Shown piece by piece: positions 6,595 to 14,200 of a stretch of DNA of 15,177 nt. Numbering within the stretch: the stretch's first letter is position 1; each line of letters opens with the position of its first letter. The position numbers and the translations under genes are program-made. The DNA is from UBA2137 sp037968575 (GTDB taxonomy: Bacteria > Pseudomonadota > Alphaproteobacteria > Micavibrionales > Micavibrionaceae), in assembly GCA_037968575.1 (NCBI GenBank), contig JBBKVR010000132.1, forward strand, positions 1-15,177, given 5' to 3'. The notes beneath the pieces were generated by a model. The model was not told the DNA's origin and did not search any database. It saw only the letters and a list, made by a program, of their open reading frames with translations.

Positions 6595-7902
6595 ATGCTT
6601 CTCAAGCTCTATAAAAAAATTACAGCTAATTCTGGTCCGTTTCTGACCTATTACCTCCAACGTCGTTTAAAAAAAGGCAAGGAAGACCCTGACCGTATTA
6701 ACGAACGCCGTGGTATATCATCTGTTAAACGTCCCAAGGGTACCCTTATATGGGTACACGCAGCGAGCGTCGGTGAAAGCCAATCAGCACTCATCCTGAT
6801 TGATGCCCTCAATAAAAAACTCGGTAAGAAAAATATTAGCTTCCTTGTTACAAGTGTAACGGTGACTTCAGCCACGCTTATGGGTAAACGGTTACCTGAT
6901 AACGCCATTCATCAATATACGCCTGTTGATCACCCAGATTGGATACGTCGCTTTCTGGACCATTGGAAGCCCAGCGCTGCTTTCTGGATTGAATCAGAGC
7001 TTTGGCCGAATACTTTGAGATTTCTGAAAAAACGCCATATTCCCTCTGCGCTTATCAATGGACGCTTGTCTGAGAAATCCTATAAACGGTGGAAACGCAT
7101 TGATAGCGAAGCACGTGAAATGCTTTCTGTGTTTGATATCGTTTTGGCACAAACAGACGAACATAAAAAATGGTTTGATGCTTTGGGTATTCACACTTGC
7201 GTGGTGACAGATAACCTTAAATTTAGTGCCTCTCCTCTGCCTTATGATGAAAAAGAACTTAAGATTCTTAAAAAGAAAATCGGCGAGCGCCCATTATGGG
7301 TTTATGCCAGTACACATAAAGGTGAAGAAGAATTAGCCGTTGAAACACATGAGGCTCTTCTTAAAGACTATCCTGACTTACTGACTATTATCGTGCCAAG
7401 GCATCCCGATCGTTGTGAAGAAATCCTCAGTAACATTGAAGATACTGAACTCGATATCGCGATAAGATCAGATAAAGACACTATTAAGAAAACCACTCAA
7501 ATCTACATAGCCGACACGCTTGGTGAACTTGGTCTATTTTATAAATTAACTGATGTGGCCCTTATAGGGCGTACATTCAGTGATGATGGCGGTGGTGGAC
7601 ACAACCCCATTGAGGCTGCGCTTCTTGATTGTGCAACATTGTCAGGTCCTCACTATCAAAACCAACAAGACCTGACAGATCAAATGGTTAAAGCCAAAGC
7701 CATAACAATCATTCCAAAGAAGAAAGATTTAGAAAAAACCCTTAGGCGGCTTTTCTCTGAGGATATTCAACGCCAGAAATTGATTAAAACCGGTCGTAAG
7801 TTTGCTGAACAAAAGACTGGCGTAATTGACTATGTTCTACATGAGATAGAGCCTCTCCTGCTAAAAATAAATAAGCCCTACCCAGCGGAGAAAGGAAAAT
7901 GA
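6595..7902 (+). CDS. waaA: 3-deoxy-D-manno-octulosonic acid (Kdo) transferase WaaA/KdtA
   Basis: 435 aa, typical length. Glycosyltransferase that adds Kdo from CMP-Kdo to lipid IVA (or its precursor stage) on the cytoplasmic face of the inner membrane, starting the LPS core. Motifs: PDRINERRG with the catalytic-type Glu37, WVHAASVGES (53-62), ESELWPN (133-139), VPRHPDR (267-273), and the CMP-binding GRTF...GGGHNPIEAA (325-342). The N-terminal membrane anchor is less hydrophobic than in E. coli (YKKITANSGPFLTYYLQRR). The number of Kdo residues added cannot be read from sequence. AGGA at 6586-6589 serves the start but lies inside a potential hairpin. The stop overlaps the lpxK start (ATGA, 7899-7902), so the two are translationally coupled. 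Confidence 0.95.
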   Translation: MLLKLYKKITANSGPFLTYYLQRRLKKGKEDPDRINERRGISSVKRPKGTLIWVHAASVGESQSALILIDALNKKLGKKNISFLVTSVTVTSATLMGKRLPDNAIHQYTPVDHPDWIRRFLDHWKPSAAFWIESELWPNTLRFLKKRHIPSALINGRLSEKSYKRWKRIDSEAREMLSVFDIVLAQTDEHKKWFDALGIHTCVVTDNLKFSASPLPYDEKELKILKKKIGERPLWVYASTHKGEEELAVETHEALLKDYPDLLTIIVPRHPDRCEEILSNIEDTELDIAIRSDKDTIKKTTQIYIADTLGELGLFYKLTDVALIGRTFSDDGGGGHNPIEAALLDCATLSGPHYQNQQDLTDQMVKAKAITIIPKKKDLEKTLRRLFSEDIQRQKLIKTGRKFAEQKTGVIDYVLHEIEPLLLKINKPYPAEKGK

Positions 7903-8906
7903 GTTTCTGGAAAACCCCAAAATTCTGGTACTCACAAGATAAAAGTCCCATATCTCAGTTATTAAAGCCGGTGGAAATTCTTTACAGCAAAGCTTCCTTT
8001 CTACACAGACGGAATCAAGTCAAAAGGTCATATACAAGTCACATCCCTGTAATCTGTATTGGTAATTTAACGGCTGGGGGAAGCGGTAAGACACCAACAT
8101 GTATTGCTATACATCAGCTGATAAAAGACAAAAGACTTGCTCTTGAACCTGTATTTCTGACCCGTGGTTATGGGGGCTCACTCAACGGACCCGAGAGAGT
8201 GCGTAGCCAAGGCTCAGCAAAGACTTGGGGAGATGAATCTTTATTGTTGTCCCATTATGGAAGCGTAATAAAGGCAAAAAATCGTGTAAAAGGTGCCTAC
8301 TTTGCAGAAAACTTGAATGCCGATTGCATCATTATGGATGACGGTGCGCAGAATGAACGACTAACAAAAACTGTAACTCTCATTGTCGTAAATGGAACAA
8401 CTGGTTTTGGAAACAAACAACAAATTCCAGCAGGTCCTTTGCGCGAAAATCTAGAATCGGGTCTGAACCGTGCAGATGGGTTTATTTTGATTGGTAAAGA
8501 CAAGGCAGATGTGATGAGCATTCTACCTAAAGGCAAGCCTTTTTTTAAAGCCGCTATCATTGTTTCAGAAAAATGGAAATTAGAGAAAAACAAACCCTAC
8601 ATTGGCTTTGCAGGAATTGCTTTCCCAGAAAACTTTAAGCAAACCCTACTGGATAAAGGGGTAAATTTAAAAGATTTCAAGGCTTTTTCCGATCATTATT
8701 TCTACACAAAAGATGACCTGAAAGTGCTCTCAAAGATGGCTGGGTCTGAAAAAGCGACTTTAATCACAACCGAAAAAGACTATGTCAGGTTACCTGAAGG
8801 TTTTGATAAAAAACGAGTTGAATCCCTTCCTATTGAACTGCGTTTTGATAAAGAACAAGACGTTACACAATTTTTAAAAGAAAAACTAAAAACACATAAG
8901 CAATAA
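7899..8906 (+). CDS. lpxK: Tetraacyldisaccharide 4'-kinase LpxK
   Basis: 335 aa, the usual size. Phosphorylates the 4'-hydroxyl of the tetraacyldisaccharide 1-phosphate with ATP to give lipid IVA, the substrate of WaaA just upstream. Motifs: P-loop GNLTAGGSGKTPT (55-67), FLTRGYGG (87-93), MDDGAQN (146-152, the catalytic Asp pair; many homologues have DDGLQ), FSDHYFYT late in the chain (the conserved DH motif) and TTEKDYVRLP. AAAGGAAA precedes the start, which overlaps the waaA stop by 4 nt. All key residues are present. gor starts 1 nt after the stop. Confidence 0.96.
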   Translation: MSFWKTPKFWYSQDKSPISQLLKPVEILYSKASFLHRRNQVKRSYTSHIPVICIGNLTAGGSGKTPTCIAIHQLIKDKRLALEPVFLTRGYGGSLNGPERVRSQGSAKTWGDESLLLSHYGSVIKAKNRVKGAYFAENLNADCIIMDDGAQNERLTKTVTLIVVNGTTGFGNKQQIPAGPLRENLESGLNRADGFILIGKDKADVMSILPKGKPFFKAAIIVSEKWKLEKNKPYIGFAGIAFPENFKQTLLDKGVNLKDFKAFSDHYFYTKDDLKVLSKMAGSEKATLITTEKDYVRLPEGFDKKRVESLPIELRFDKEQDVTQFLKEKLKTHKQ

Positions 8907-8907
8907 A

Positions 8908-10284
8908 ATGTCTGAATATGATTTTGATTACTTCGTGATAGGTGGCGGCTCAGGTGGCGTTCGCTCTGCACGCATAGCTGCACAACACGGTGCAAAAGTT
9001 GGTATAGCTGAGGGTGTCGACTGGGGAGGGACATGCGTCAATGTTGGCTGTGTACCCAAAAAACTCATGTCCTATGCCGCCGACTTTGGTATGGGTTTTG
9101 AGGATGCAAAAGGTTATGGATGGGATATACAAAAACCCTCTTTTGACTGGAATACCTTAATCGAGAATAAAGATAAGGAAATCAATCGCCTAAATTGTAT
9201 TTATGAAAAAATACTTCAGAAAAATGACGTCACAATCTATTCAGAATTTGCCAAATTTATTGACGAACATACGCTGCAAGTGGGTGACCAAAAAATTACA
9301 GCGGATAAAATTCTGATTGCGACAGGTGGCACACCGCGCAAACCAGATATGCCCGGACATGAACATACTATTATCTCTGATGAAGTTTTTCATCTTAAAG
9401 ACAATCCAGGAAAAACAATTCTCATAGGTGGTGGCTACATCTCTGTTGAATTCGCACACATTCTCCACGGCATAGGCTGTGAAGTTGAAATCATTTACAG
9501 AGGCTCCATGTTCTTGCGCGGGTTTGATGATTGCTTAAGACTGGATCTCGCCGAAGAAATGAAAAAACTTGGCATCAAACTTCATTTTAATTGTGATGTT
9601 AAATCCGTTACCAAAAATAATGGCAAGTTAGTTGTTCATACAACCCATAATACTGAAATTGAATGTGACACTGTATTTTCAAGTATTGGGCGCGTTCCAA
9701 ATACTGATAACTTGAATTTGGATAAGGTTGGCGTCAAAACTGACAAACAAGGTTTTATAGACGTAAACAATAGCTTCCAGACAAATGTCTCGAATATCTA
9801 CGCCGTTGGCGACGTGACCAACACCCCTCACCTCACTCCCGTTGCAATTGTTGAGGGACATTATTTGGCTGATACGCTTTTTGGTTCGAAACCAACAACC
9901 AATCCACTCGATTACACCAAAATTCCAACGGCTGTTTTCTCTACACCTCCCATAGGAACAATCGGTTTAAGCGAGAGTGACGCAAGAGAGAAAGGTTACG
10001 AACTCTCTATATTCCGAACAAACTTTACGCCGATGATTCACCAACTCAGTGGGCGCGATGAAAAAACCATGATGAAGATTGTGGTTGATAAGAAAACAGA
10101 TAAGGTCTTGGGGCTACATATACTTGGTAAAGATGCACCCGAGATGCTCCAAGGCTTTGCTGTTGCTATACAAGCTGGCGTCACAAAGGAAGATTTTGAT
10201 AAAACTCTGGCCATTCATCCAACTTCTGCAGAGGAACTAGTTACACTTTATCAACCCGTTGTTCCTGCTGAAACTGCCAACTAA
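8908..10284 (+). CDS. gor: Glutathione-disulfide reductase (NADPH)
   Basis: 458 aa FAD-dependent pyridine nucleotide-disulfide oxidoreductase. Reduces oxidised glutathione with NADPH in the cytosol. FAD site GGGSGG (12-17); redox pair C43 and C48 in GGTCVNVGCVPKK; NAD(P)H site GGGYISVEFA (174-183); Arg198 and Arg204 in YRGSMFLR, the two arginines that select NADPH in glutathione reductase; second FAD motif NIYAVGDV; C-terminal HPTSAEE with catalytic-type His437 and Glu442. The pattern fits glutathione reductase rather than dihydrolipoamide dehydrogenase or mercuric reductase. It begins 1 nt after lpxK, so it should be expressed with the lipid A genes. That partnership is unusual and may be no more than local synteny. 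Trypanothione-like or mycothione variants are unlikely. Confidence 0.94.
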   Translation: MSEYDFDYFVIGGGSGGVRSARIAAQHGAKVGIAEGVDWGGTCVNVGCVPKKLMSYAADFGMGFEDAKGYGWDIQKPSFDWNTLIENKDKEINRLNCIYEKILQKNDVTIYSEFAKFIDEHTLQVGDQKITADKILIATGGTPRKPDMPGHEHTIISDEVFHLKDNPGKTILIGGGYISVEFAHILHGIGCEVEIIYRGSMFLRGFDDCLRLDLAEEMKKLGIKLHFNCDVKSVTKNNGKLVVHTTHNTEIECDTVFSSIGRVPNTDNLNLDKVGVKTDKQGFIDVNNSFQTNVSNIYAVGDVTNTPHLTPVAIVEGHYLADTLFGSKPTTNPLDYTKIPTAVFSTPPIGTIGLSESDAREKGYELSIFRTNFTPMIHQLSGRDEKTMMKIVVDKKTDKVLGLHILGKDAPEMLQGFAVAIQAGVTKEDFDKTLAIHPTSAEELVTLYQPVVPAETAN

Positions 10285-10344
10285 TCATTTGAAAAATATA
10301 AACTAACGCTGTATTTCTATATGGCGTTAACACAAGGAAAAAAT

Positions 10345-11691
10345 ATGTCTGTAAAAGTTCGTTTTGCCCCCTCTCCAACTGGTATGCTGCATATTGGTAA
10401 TGTCCGTACAGCCCTTATCACGTGGCTTTTTGCACGTAATGAAGGTGGTTCATACCTTTTGCGCATTGATGACACAGACAAAGAACGATCTAAAAAAGAA
10501 TATGAACTTGCTATCGAAGATGCGCTTGTCTGGTTGGGATTGGATTGGGATGAAAAAGCCAACCAAAGCGATAGAATGGATCGTTATAGAACCGTTATCG
10601 AGCAGTTGAAAGCTGATGGAAGGCTTTATGCTTGTTATGAAACCTCAGATGAGTTGAACTTAAAGCGTAAATCTCTACTGGGGCGTGGTAAGCCTCCAAT
10701 ATATGATCGTGCGTCTCTGGACTTAACAGACGAGCAGAAACAAGCTTATGAAACCGAAGGACGCAAGCCTCACTGGCGTTTTAAACTCAATCATACACCT
10801 ATCATCTGGAATGACCGCGTACGTGGTGAAGTGAAATTTGAAGGTGCATTGCTTTCTGACCCTGTCCTTATCCGTGAAGATGGTAGCCCTCTCTATCACC
10901 TATGCTCTGTTATTGACGATATTGATTTCGAAATTACTGACGTTGTGCGCGGTGAAGACCACGTGTCCAATACAGCCATGCATGTGCAGATGTTTGAAGC
11001 ATTAGGTGCCAAAGCTCCAGGTTTTGCCCACCTTCCCCTCATATCCGATGCAGAGGGCGGCAAGTTGTCCAAACGTTTGGGTTCTATGTCGATTAAAGAC
11101 TTACGCGATGATGAAAACCTTGAACCAACAGCAATTGCGTCTTTACTCGCACGTTTGGGCTCATCCGACCCGATTGAAGCCTTCTCAACGTTACAACCAC
11201 TCGTGGATAGCTTTGATTTCTCTAAATTCTCACGCGGAACGCCTAAATTTGATACAGATGAGCTTTTCCGTCTCAACTCTAAGATTCTGCATGATATGTC
11301 TTACGAGCAAGCACTTGTATCTCTTCGCAAAATTGGTCTGAATGATGTTGATGAGACATTCTGGAATGCTGTTCGCCCTAATATCGAAAGACTACGTGAT
11401 GTTAAAAATTGGTGGGAGGTCGCTAATGGCCCTGTCTCACCTACTATTGAAGAGCCTGATTATATCTCAGAGGCACTAGACCTTTTACCCGCAGAGCCAT
11501 GGGACAGTGAAACATGGAAGAACTGGACAGCTGCTATTAAAGATAAAACCGGTCGCAAGGGGAAAGAGCTCTTCATGCCTCTTCGTCAAGCTTTAACAGG
11601 CATGAACCATGGTCCTGAACTTGATGTTCTACTTCCTTTGATAGGATACGCCCAGACACAAAAACGGCTTCACAAGGATGAAGCCGCTTAG
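10345..11691 (+). CDS. gltX: Glutamyl-tRNA synthetase, alphaproteobacterial type without the full zinc site
   Basis: 448 aa class I synthetase; charges tRNA-Glu with glutamate. Start chosen at ATG 10345, 6 nt after AAGGAAA-type purines (10334-10339), and because FAPSPTG follows at the normal distance; an in-frame ATG at 10321 has no ribosome site and lies in a small inverted repeat (TAACGC 10304-10309, GCGTTA 10324-10329). Motifs: HIGN (16-19, HIGH class), IDDTD (41-45), KLSKR (240-244, KMSKS class), anticodon-binding domain after about 300. Only one Cys (97) remains of the four-ligand zinc site of E. coli GltX. Many alphaproteobacteria have two GltX paralogues, one of which can charge tRNA-Gln with glutamate for the amidotransferase route; which type this is cannot be read by eye. 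The last codons contain a hairpin that works as terminator for the opposite strand. Confidence 0.95.
   Translation: MSVKVRFAPSPTGMLHIGNVRTALITWLFARNEGGSYLLRIDDTDKERSKKEYELAIEDALVWLGLDWDEKANQSDRMDRYRTVIEQLKADGRLYACYETSDELNLKRKSLLGRGKPPIYDRASLDLTDEQKQAYETEGRKPHWRFKLNHTPIIWNDRVRGEVKFEGALLSDPVLIREDGSPLYHLCSVIDDIDFEITDVVRGEDHVSNTAMHVQMFEALGAKAPGFAHLPLISDAEGGKLSKRLGSMSIKDLRDDENLEPTAIASLLARLGSSDPIEAFSTLQPLVDSFDFSKFSRGTPKFDTDELFRLNSKILHDMSYEQALVSLRKIGLNDVDETFWNAVRPNIERLRDVKNWWEVANGPVSPTIEEPDYISEALDLLPAEPWDSETWKNWTAAIKDKTGRKGKELFMPLRQALTGMNHGPELDVLLPLIGYAQTQKRLHKDEAA
11656..11686 (-). terminator. Intrinsic terminator of the orphan minus-strand gene, inside gltX
   Basis: On the minus strand, CGGCTTCA-TCCTTG-TGAAGCCG (11665-11686, a perfect 8-bp stem with a 6-nt loop) is followed directly by TTTTTGTG. 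This is a good Rho-independent terminator for the gene at 11717-11950. On the plus strand the stem is not followed by a U tract, so it is not an obvious gltX terminator. It occupies the last gltX codons. Confidence 0.8.
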
Positions 11692-11716
11692 AGAGTAATT
11701 CTTTTAAACTAAAAAC

Positions 11717-11950
11717 TTATTTGCTTATACGCGCACGCAAGAATTTTTCGAGCTTGCTGGCATCGTTACTGTTCGCAGCAGGCCATAGAAGCTTAACTGT
11801 ATTCTTGTATGTTGTTGCACCACTGTGGAAGAGCTGGTCACATAGAACCATCTTACGCTGTGGATCCAATGTATCAAACTCACCAAGGATATCGAATTGT
11901 GTTTTGTAGTAAACACTATCGCGAGATTTTAACTGTTGAAGTAATGACAT
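11717..11950 (-). CDS. Unrecognised 77-residue cytosolic protein
   Basis: 77 aa, no signal peptide or membrane segment. It has a good ribosome site (AAAGGAAA about 5 nt before the ATG), a candidate promoter upstream (11975-12003) and a strong terminator downstream, so I regard it as a real monocistronic gene. The sequence starts MSLLQQLKSRDSVYYKTQFD, looks mainly helical with a short Asp/Glu-rich middle (DILGEFDTLDPQRK), a single Cys37, and a basic C-terminus (KLEKFLRARISK). No catalytic motif or known domain is recognised. Small size and basic tail would fit a nucleic-acid or protein-binding factor, but nothing in the sequence shows this. Confidence 0.75.
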   Translation of the reverse strand: MSLLQQLKSRDSVYYKTQFDILGEFDTLDPQRKMVLCDQLFHSGATTYKNTVKLLWPAANSNDASKLEKFLRARISK

Positions 11951-11974
11951 GGGCGTTTCCTTTATCTTCTATAT

Positions 11975-12003
11975 GTTATCTCATAATTTTAACCATTTGT
12001 AAA
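11975..12003 (-). promoter_or_regulatory. Candidate promoter of the 77-residue protein gene
   Basis: Minus strand: TTTACA (11998-12003, 5/6 to TTGACA), 17-bp spacer, GATAAC (11975-11980, 4/6 to TATAAT). It predicts a short leader of about 20 nt before ATG 11950. A perfect TTGACA also lies slightly upstream (12012-12017), but without a good -10 at the right distance. Confidence 0.45.
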
Positions 12004-12049
12004 GGTTCTTATGTCAAATTTATGAAATTTCAATGACTTAGGCTGTGTG

Positions 12050-12064
12050 TATACTACTAGTATA
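12050..12064. repeat. 15-bp palindrome in the sodC/orphan gap
   Basis: TATACTA-C-TAGTATA is a perfect inverted repeat with 7-bp arms around one base, about 47 bp upstream of the candidate -35 of the 77-residue protein gene and about 70 bp beyond the sodC stop. It has the geometry of a dimeric repressor or activator site. No regulator is encoded nearby, and low-complexity AT sequence could produce it by chance. Confidence 0.35.
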
Positions 12065-12131
12065 TGTCAGTTTGGCTGTTTTTGCTCGTTTTATCGTTTC
12101 AATTTTGAACCCAATTTAGGTCAAATTTAGC

Positions 12132-12659
12132 TTAATTCCCTTTATTGAACGCTGCGCAGGCGATTCTCTTACCTGCTCCACCAATAGGTTGCGTCTTCAT
12201 ATCATCAGGATTTTCATGCATAACAAGGGCTGCCCCATCTTTATCCAATAGATGTTCTGATATTTTCAGCATGCGCGAATGCATCTCCGCCTTAACAGTA
12301 CCATCTTCATGCGCATAAACGTTTGGCAAGTCACCAACTTCATAACCAAGTGAGTTTTGATAGCCATGCTTGTCATTGTGTGGATTAACATGCCCCCCTG
12401 AAAGCTTAAATCCCTCTCCATTATCGGAACAATCACCAACCATATGGACATGAAGAGCGTGCCAACCTTCTGGCAGCTTGCCTGCTTCTACTTTCAAAAT
12501 TGTCCCTTTCGTAGCTTCCATTGCTGTGACCGTACCAATCATATTGCCACTTGCATTCACCAAATCGGCAGTCGCCTTCGCCATCGGTTTCTCAGCAAGA
12601 GCTGGGACAGATAATGCAAGAACTGCACAAGTTGTGAGGCATAATTTTGATTTCAACAT
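12132..12659 (-). CDS. sodC: Periplasmic Cu,Zn superoxide dismutase with an altered zinc ligand
   Basis: 175 aa from ATG 12657-12659, preceded by AAAAGGAACC; the open frame continues upstream to 12764, but that part lacks a ribosome site and would spoil the signal peptide. Residues 1-22 are a signal peptide (VPALA|EKP). The enzyme dismutes superoxide in the periplasm. Copper ligands: H70 and H72 (HALHVH), H90 (GGHVNP, bridging) and H148 (VMHENPDD). Zinc ligands: H90, H98 and D110 (GDLPN). The usual third zinc histidine, three before that Asp, appears to be Glu107 (YEVGD). Disulfide pair C77 and C168, and active-site Arg165 (GKRIAC), are present. Length and motifs are otherwise standard. Its start is 76 nt from the divergent trmJ start. 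No clear terminator was seen after the stop. Confidence 0.93.
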   Translation of the reverse strand: MLKSKLCLTTCAVLALSVPALAEKPMAKATADLVNASGNMIGTVTAMEATKGTILKVEAGKLPEGWHALHVHMVGDCSDNGEGFKLSGGHVNPHNDKHGYQNSLGYEVGDLPNVYAHEDGTVKAEMHSRMLKISEHLLDKDGAALVMHENPDDMKTQPIGGAGKRIACAAFNKGN

Positions 12660-12735
12660 TTTGGTTCCTTTTAGGTTTGCATGCGTTATGTGACTAAGGC
12701 AGAGTGTTTTCTTAAACAACCATATAGAATGAACA

Positions 12736-13509
12736 ATGCCTAAAAGCCAACCACAGCCACTCACTCAAATTAATAACGCACTAACCTTTATTTTGGTTCA
12801 ATCACAAATGGGCGAAAATATCGGTGCTTCTGCGCGCGCCATGTTGAATTGTGGTTTGGAAAATTTGCGGATTGTTAACCCAAGAGATGGTTGGCCTAAT
12901 ATTCAAGCGGAACGATCAGCGTCCAAGGCCTTTGATATTATGCCCGAAATTAAAGCCTACGATGACACAAGTTCTGCCCTTAAAAATCATCAATATGTCT
13001 ATGCGACGACGGCACGAAAACGCGACCTTGTAAAACCTGTCATGAGCCCTGCACAGGCCGTAAGCGACATGAAAAAACAGATTAGTAAAGGTAGCCAAGC
13101 TGCTGTTTTGTTTGGGGGAGAAAGAGCGGGGCTTTCCAACGAAGACATTACGCTAGCAAATGTACTTATTCATATTCCAACCAACCCTGATTTCTCGTCA
13201 TTGAACCTTTCTCAAGCTGTTTTATGTATTGCTTACGAATGGCTAAATTCATTACAAGAAAATACCCAAGAAACTCACCTTCCAACAGGCAAATCCCAGT
13301 TGGCGGAACATAGTGAACTGATAGAGCTATATGAGCGTCTTGAAAATGAACTGGAAACGCATCGTTTCTTTAGGGAAGAGGCCTTGAAACCCACGCTCAT
13401 ACAGAACATTCGCTCTTTTCTGAATCGTGCCACCCTCACCTCTCAAGAGGTAAAAACCTTTCACGGTATGATTACCTGCCTGACCGGTAAGAAAACCGAT
13501 AAGAAATAA
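12736..13509 (+). CDS. trmJ: tRNA (cytidine/uridine-32-2'-O)-methyltransferase TrmJ family
   Basis: 257 aa SPOUT-class RNA methyltransferase. E. coli TrmJ (246 aa) methylates the 2'-O of C32/U32 in several tRNAs using S-adenosylmethionine. Motif 1 is MGENIGASARAM (25-36, with the conserved Arg34), motif 2 is LFGGERAGLSNED (125-137), and motif 3 is PDFSSLNLSQAV (151-162); the last two form the trefoil-knot cofactor site. A C-terminal extension (about 180-257) with an ELYERLENELE helix matches the TrmJ dimer/tRNA-recognition part and argues against a bare TrmL. The start has no clear Shine-Dalgarno; no better in-frame start exists before motif 1. Divergent from sodC, convergent with rpsD. Exact target nucleotide is inferred from family. 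Confidence 0.88.
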   Translation: MPKSQPQPLTQINNALTFILVQSQMGENIGASARAMLNCGLENLRIVNPRDGWPNIQAERSASKAFDIMPEIKAYDDTSSALKNHQYVYATTARKRDLVKPVMSPAQAVSDMKKQISKGSQAAVLFGGERAGLSNEDITLANVLIHIPTNPDFSSLNLSQAVLCIAYEWLNSLQENTQETHLPTGKSQLAEHSELIELYERLENELETHRFFREEALKPTLIQNIRSFLNRATLTSQEVKTFHGMITCLTGKKTDKK

Positions 13510-13531
13510 AAAAGCCGCTAAAAAAGCGGCT
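13503..13531 (-). terminator. Intrinsic terminator of rpsD
   Basis: Minus strand: AGCCGC (13526-13531), loop, GCGGCT (13513-13518), then TTTTTTATTTC. The 6-bp GC-rich stem and U run make a strong terminator for rpsD. Its U tract overlaps the trmJ stop codon (13507-13509). On the plus strand the stem is followed only by CTCTTAAAA, so it would be a weaker terminator for trmJ. Confidence 0.85.
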
Positions 13532-13560
13532 CTCTTAAAATCTCTAATTCTGTGTGTCTC

Positions 13561-14178
13561 TTAACGAGAATAGAATTCAATAACCAGATTAGGTTCCATT
13601 TGAACCGGATATGGAATTTCTTCAAGCTGAGGAATACGCAAGAACGTTGCCTTCATTGCCTTGTGATCAACTTCAACGTAATCGGCAACATCGCGCTCTT
13701 GTGACGCTACACCAGTCAGAACCAATGGAAGTTGGCGTGAAGATTCTTTGACTTCAATAACATCACCTTCTTTAACAAGGTAAGATGGAATGTTTACGCG
13801 TTTTCCGTTTACTGTGACGTGACCGTGGTTAACGAACTGACGAGCCGAAAAGACTGTCGGGACGAATTTTGCACGGTAAACAACTGCATCAAGACGGCGC
13901 TCAAGAAGGCCAACAAGGTTTTGACCTGTATCACCTCTGAGGCGTTCTGCTTCGGCAAAGTAGCGGCGGAATTGCTTCTCACCAACATTACCGTAATAAC
14001 CTTTAAGTTTTTGCTTCGCAGCCAACTGGATACCAAAATCTGTAGGCTTGCTACGACGTGCGCCGTGCATACCAGGACCAGTCTGACGAAGATTGTATGG
14101 AGAGTTCGGACGACCCCAAAGGTTTACACCAAGGCGTCTGTCAATTTTATGTTTGGATTGTAAGCGCTTACCACTCAT
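13561..14178 (-). CDS. rpsD: 30S ribosomal protein S4
   Basis: 205 aa, standard length. Primary rRNA-binding protein of the 30S subunit that starts assembly of the 16S 5' domain. The N-terminus (KIDRRLGVNLWGRP, 11-23) is of the alphaproteobacterial type without zinc cysteines; GDTGQNLVGLLERRLDAVVYR (split 82-102), NHGHVTVNGKRVNIPSYLVK (117-136) is the S4 RNA-binding domain; the end is the usual FYSR. AAGGAA (14185-14190) is 6 nt before the ATG. The gene is monocistronic, with its own promoter, a roughly 109-nt leader and a strong terminator, and is not linked to rpsM-rpsK-rpoA as in enterics. In other bacteria S4 represses its own mRNA by binding a structured leader; the leader here is a candidate for the same. 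Confidence 0.98.
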   Translation of the reverse strand: MSGKRLQSKHKIDRRLGVNLWGRPNSPYNLRQTGPGMHGARRSKPTDFGIQLAAKQKLKGYYGNVGEKQFRRYFAEAERLRGDTGQNLVGLLERRLDAVVYRAKFVPTVFSARQFVNHGHVTVNGKRVNIPSYLVKEGDVIEVKESSRQLPLVLTGVASQERDVADYVEVDHKAMKATFLRIPQLEEIPYPVQMEPNLVIEFYSR

Positions 14179-14200
14179 CTTAAGTTCCTTTCAATATTGT

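Noticed and set aside
10321..10344. Earlier in-frame ATG for gltX
   Set aside because: It adds eight residues not found before FAPSPTG in this family, has no Shine-Dalgarno, and lies in a small inverted repeat; ATG 10345 has a strong purine-rich site.
10896..11276. 126-residue minus-strand open frame inside gltX
   Set aside because: It is antisense to a well-conserved part of gltX, and its composition (Ser, Arg, Lys-rich) is what the reverse frame of that gene would give.
12660..12764. 35-codon upstream extension of the sodC frame
   Set aside because: It would bury the signal peptide, has no ribosome site, and overlaps the divergent trmJ start; AAAAGGAACC in front of ATG 12657-12659 decides the start.
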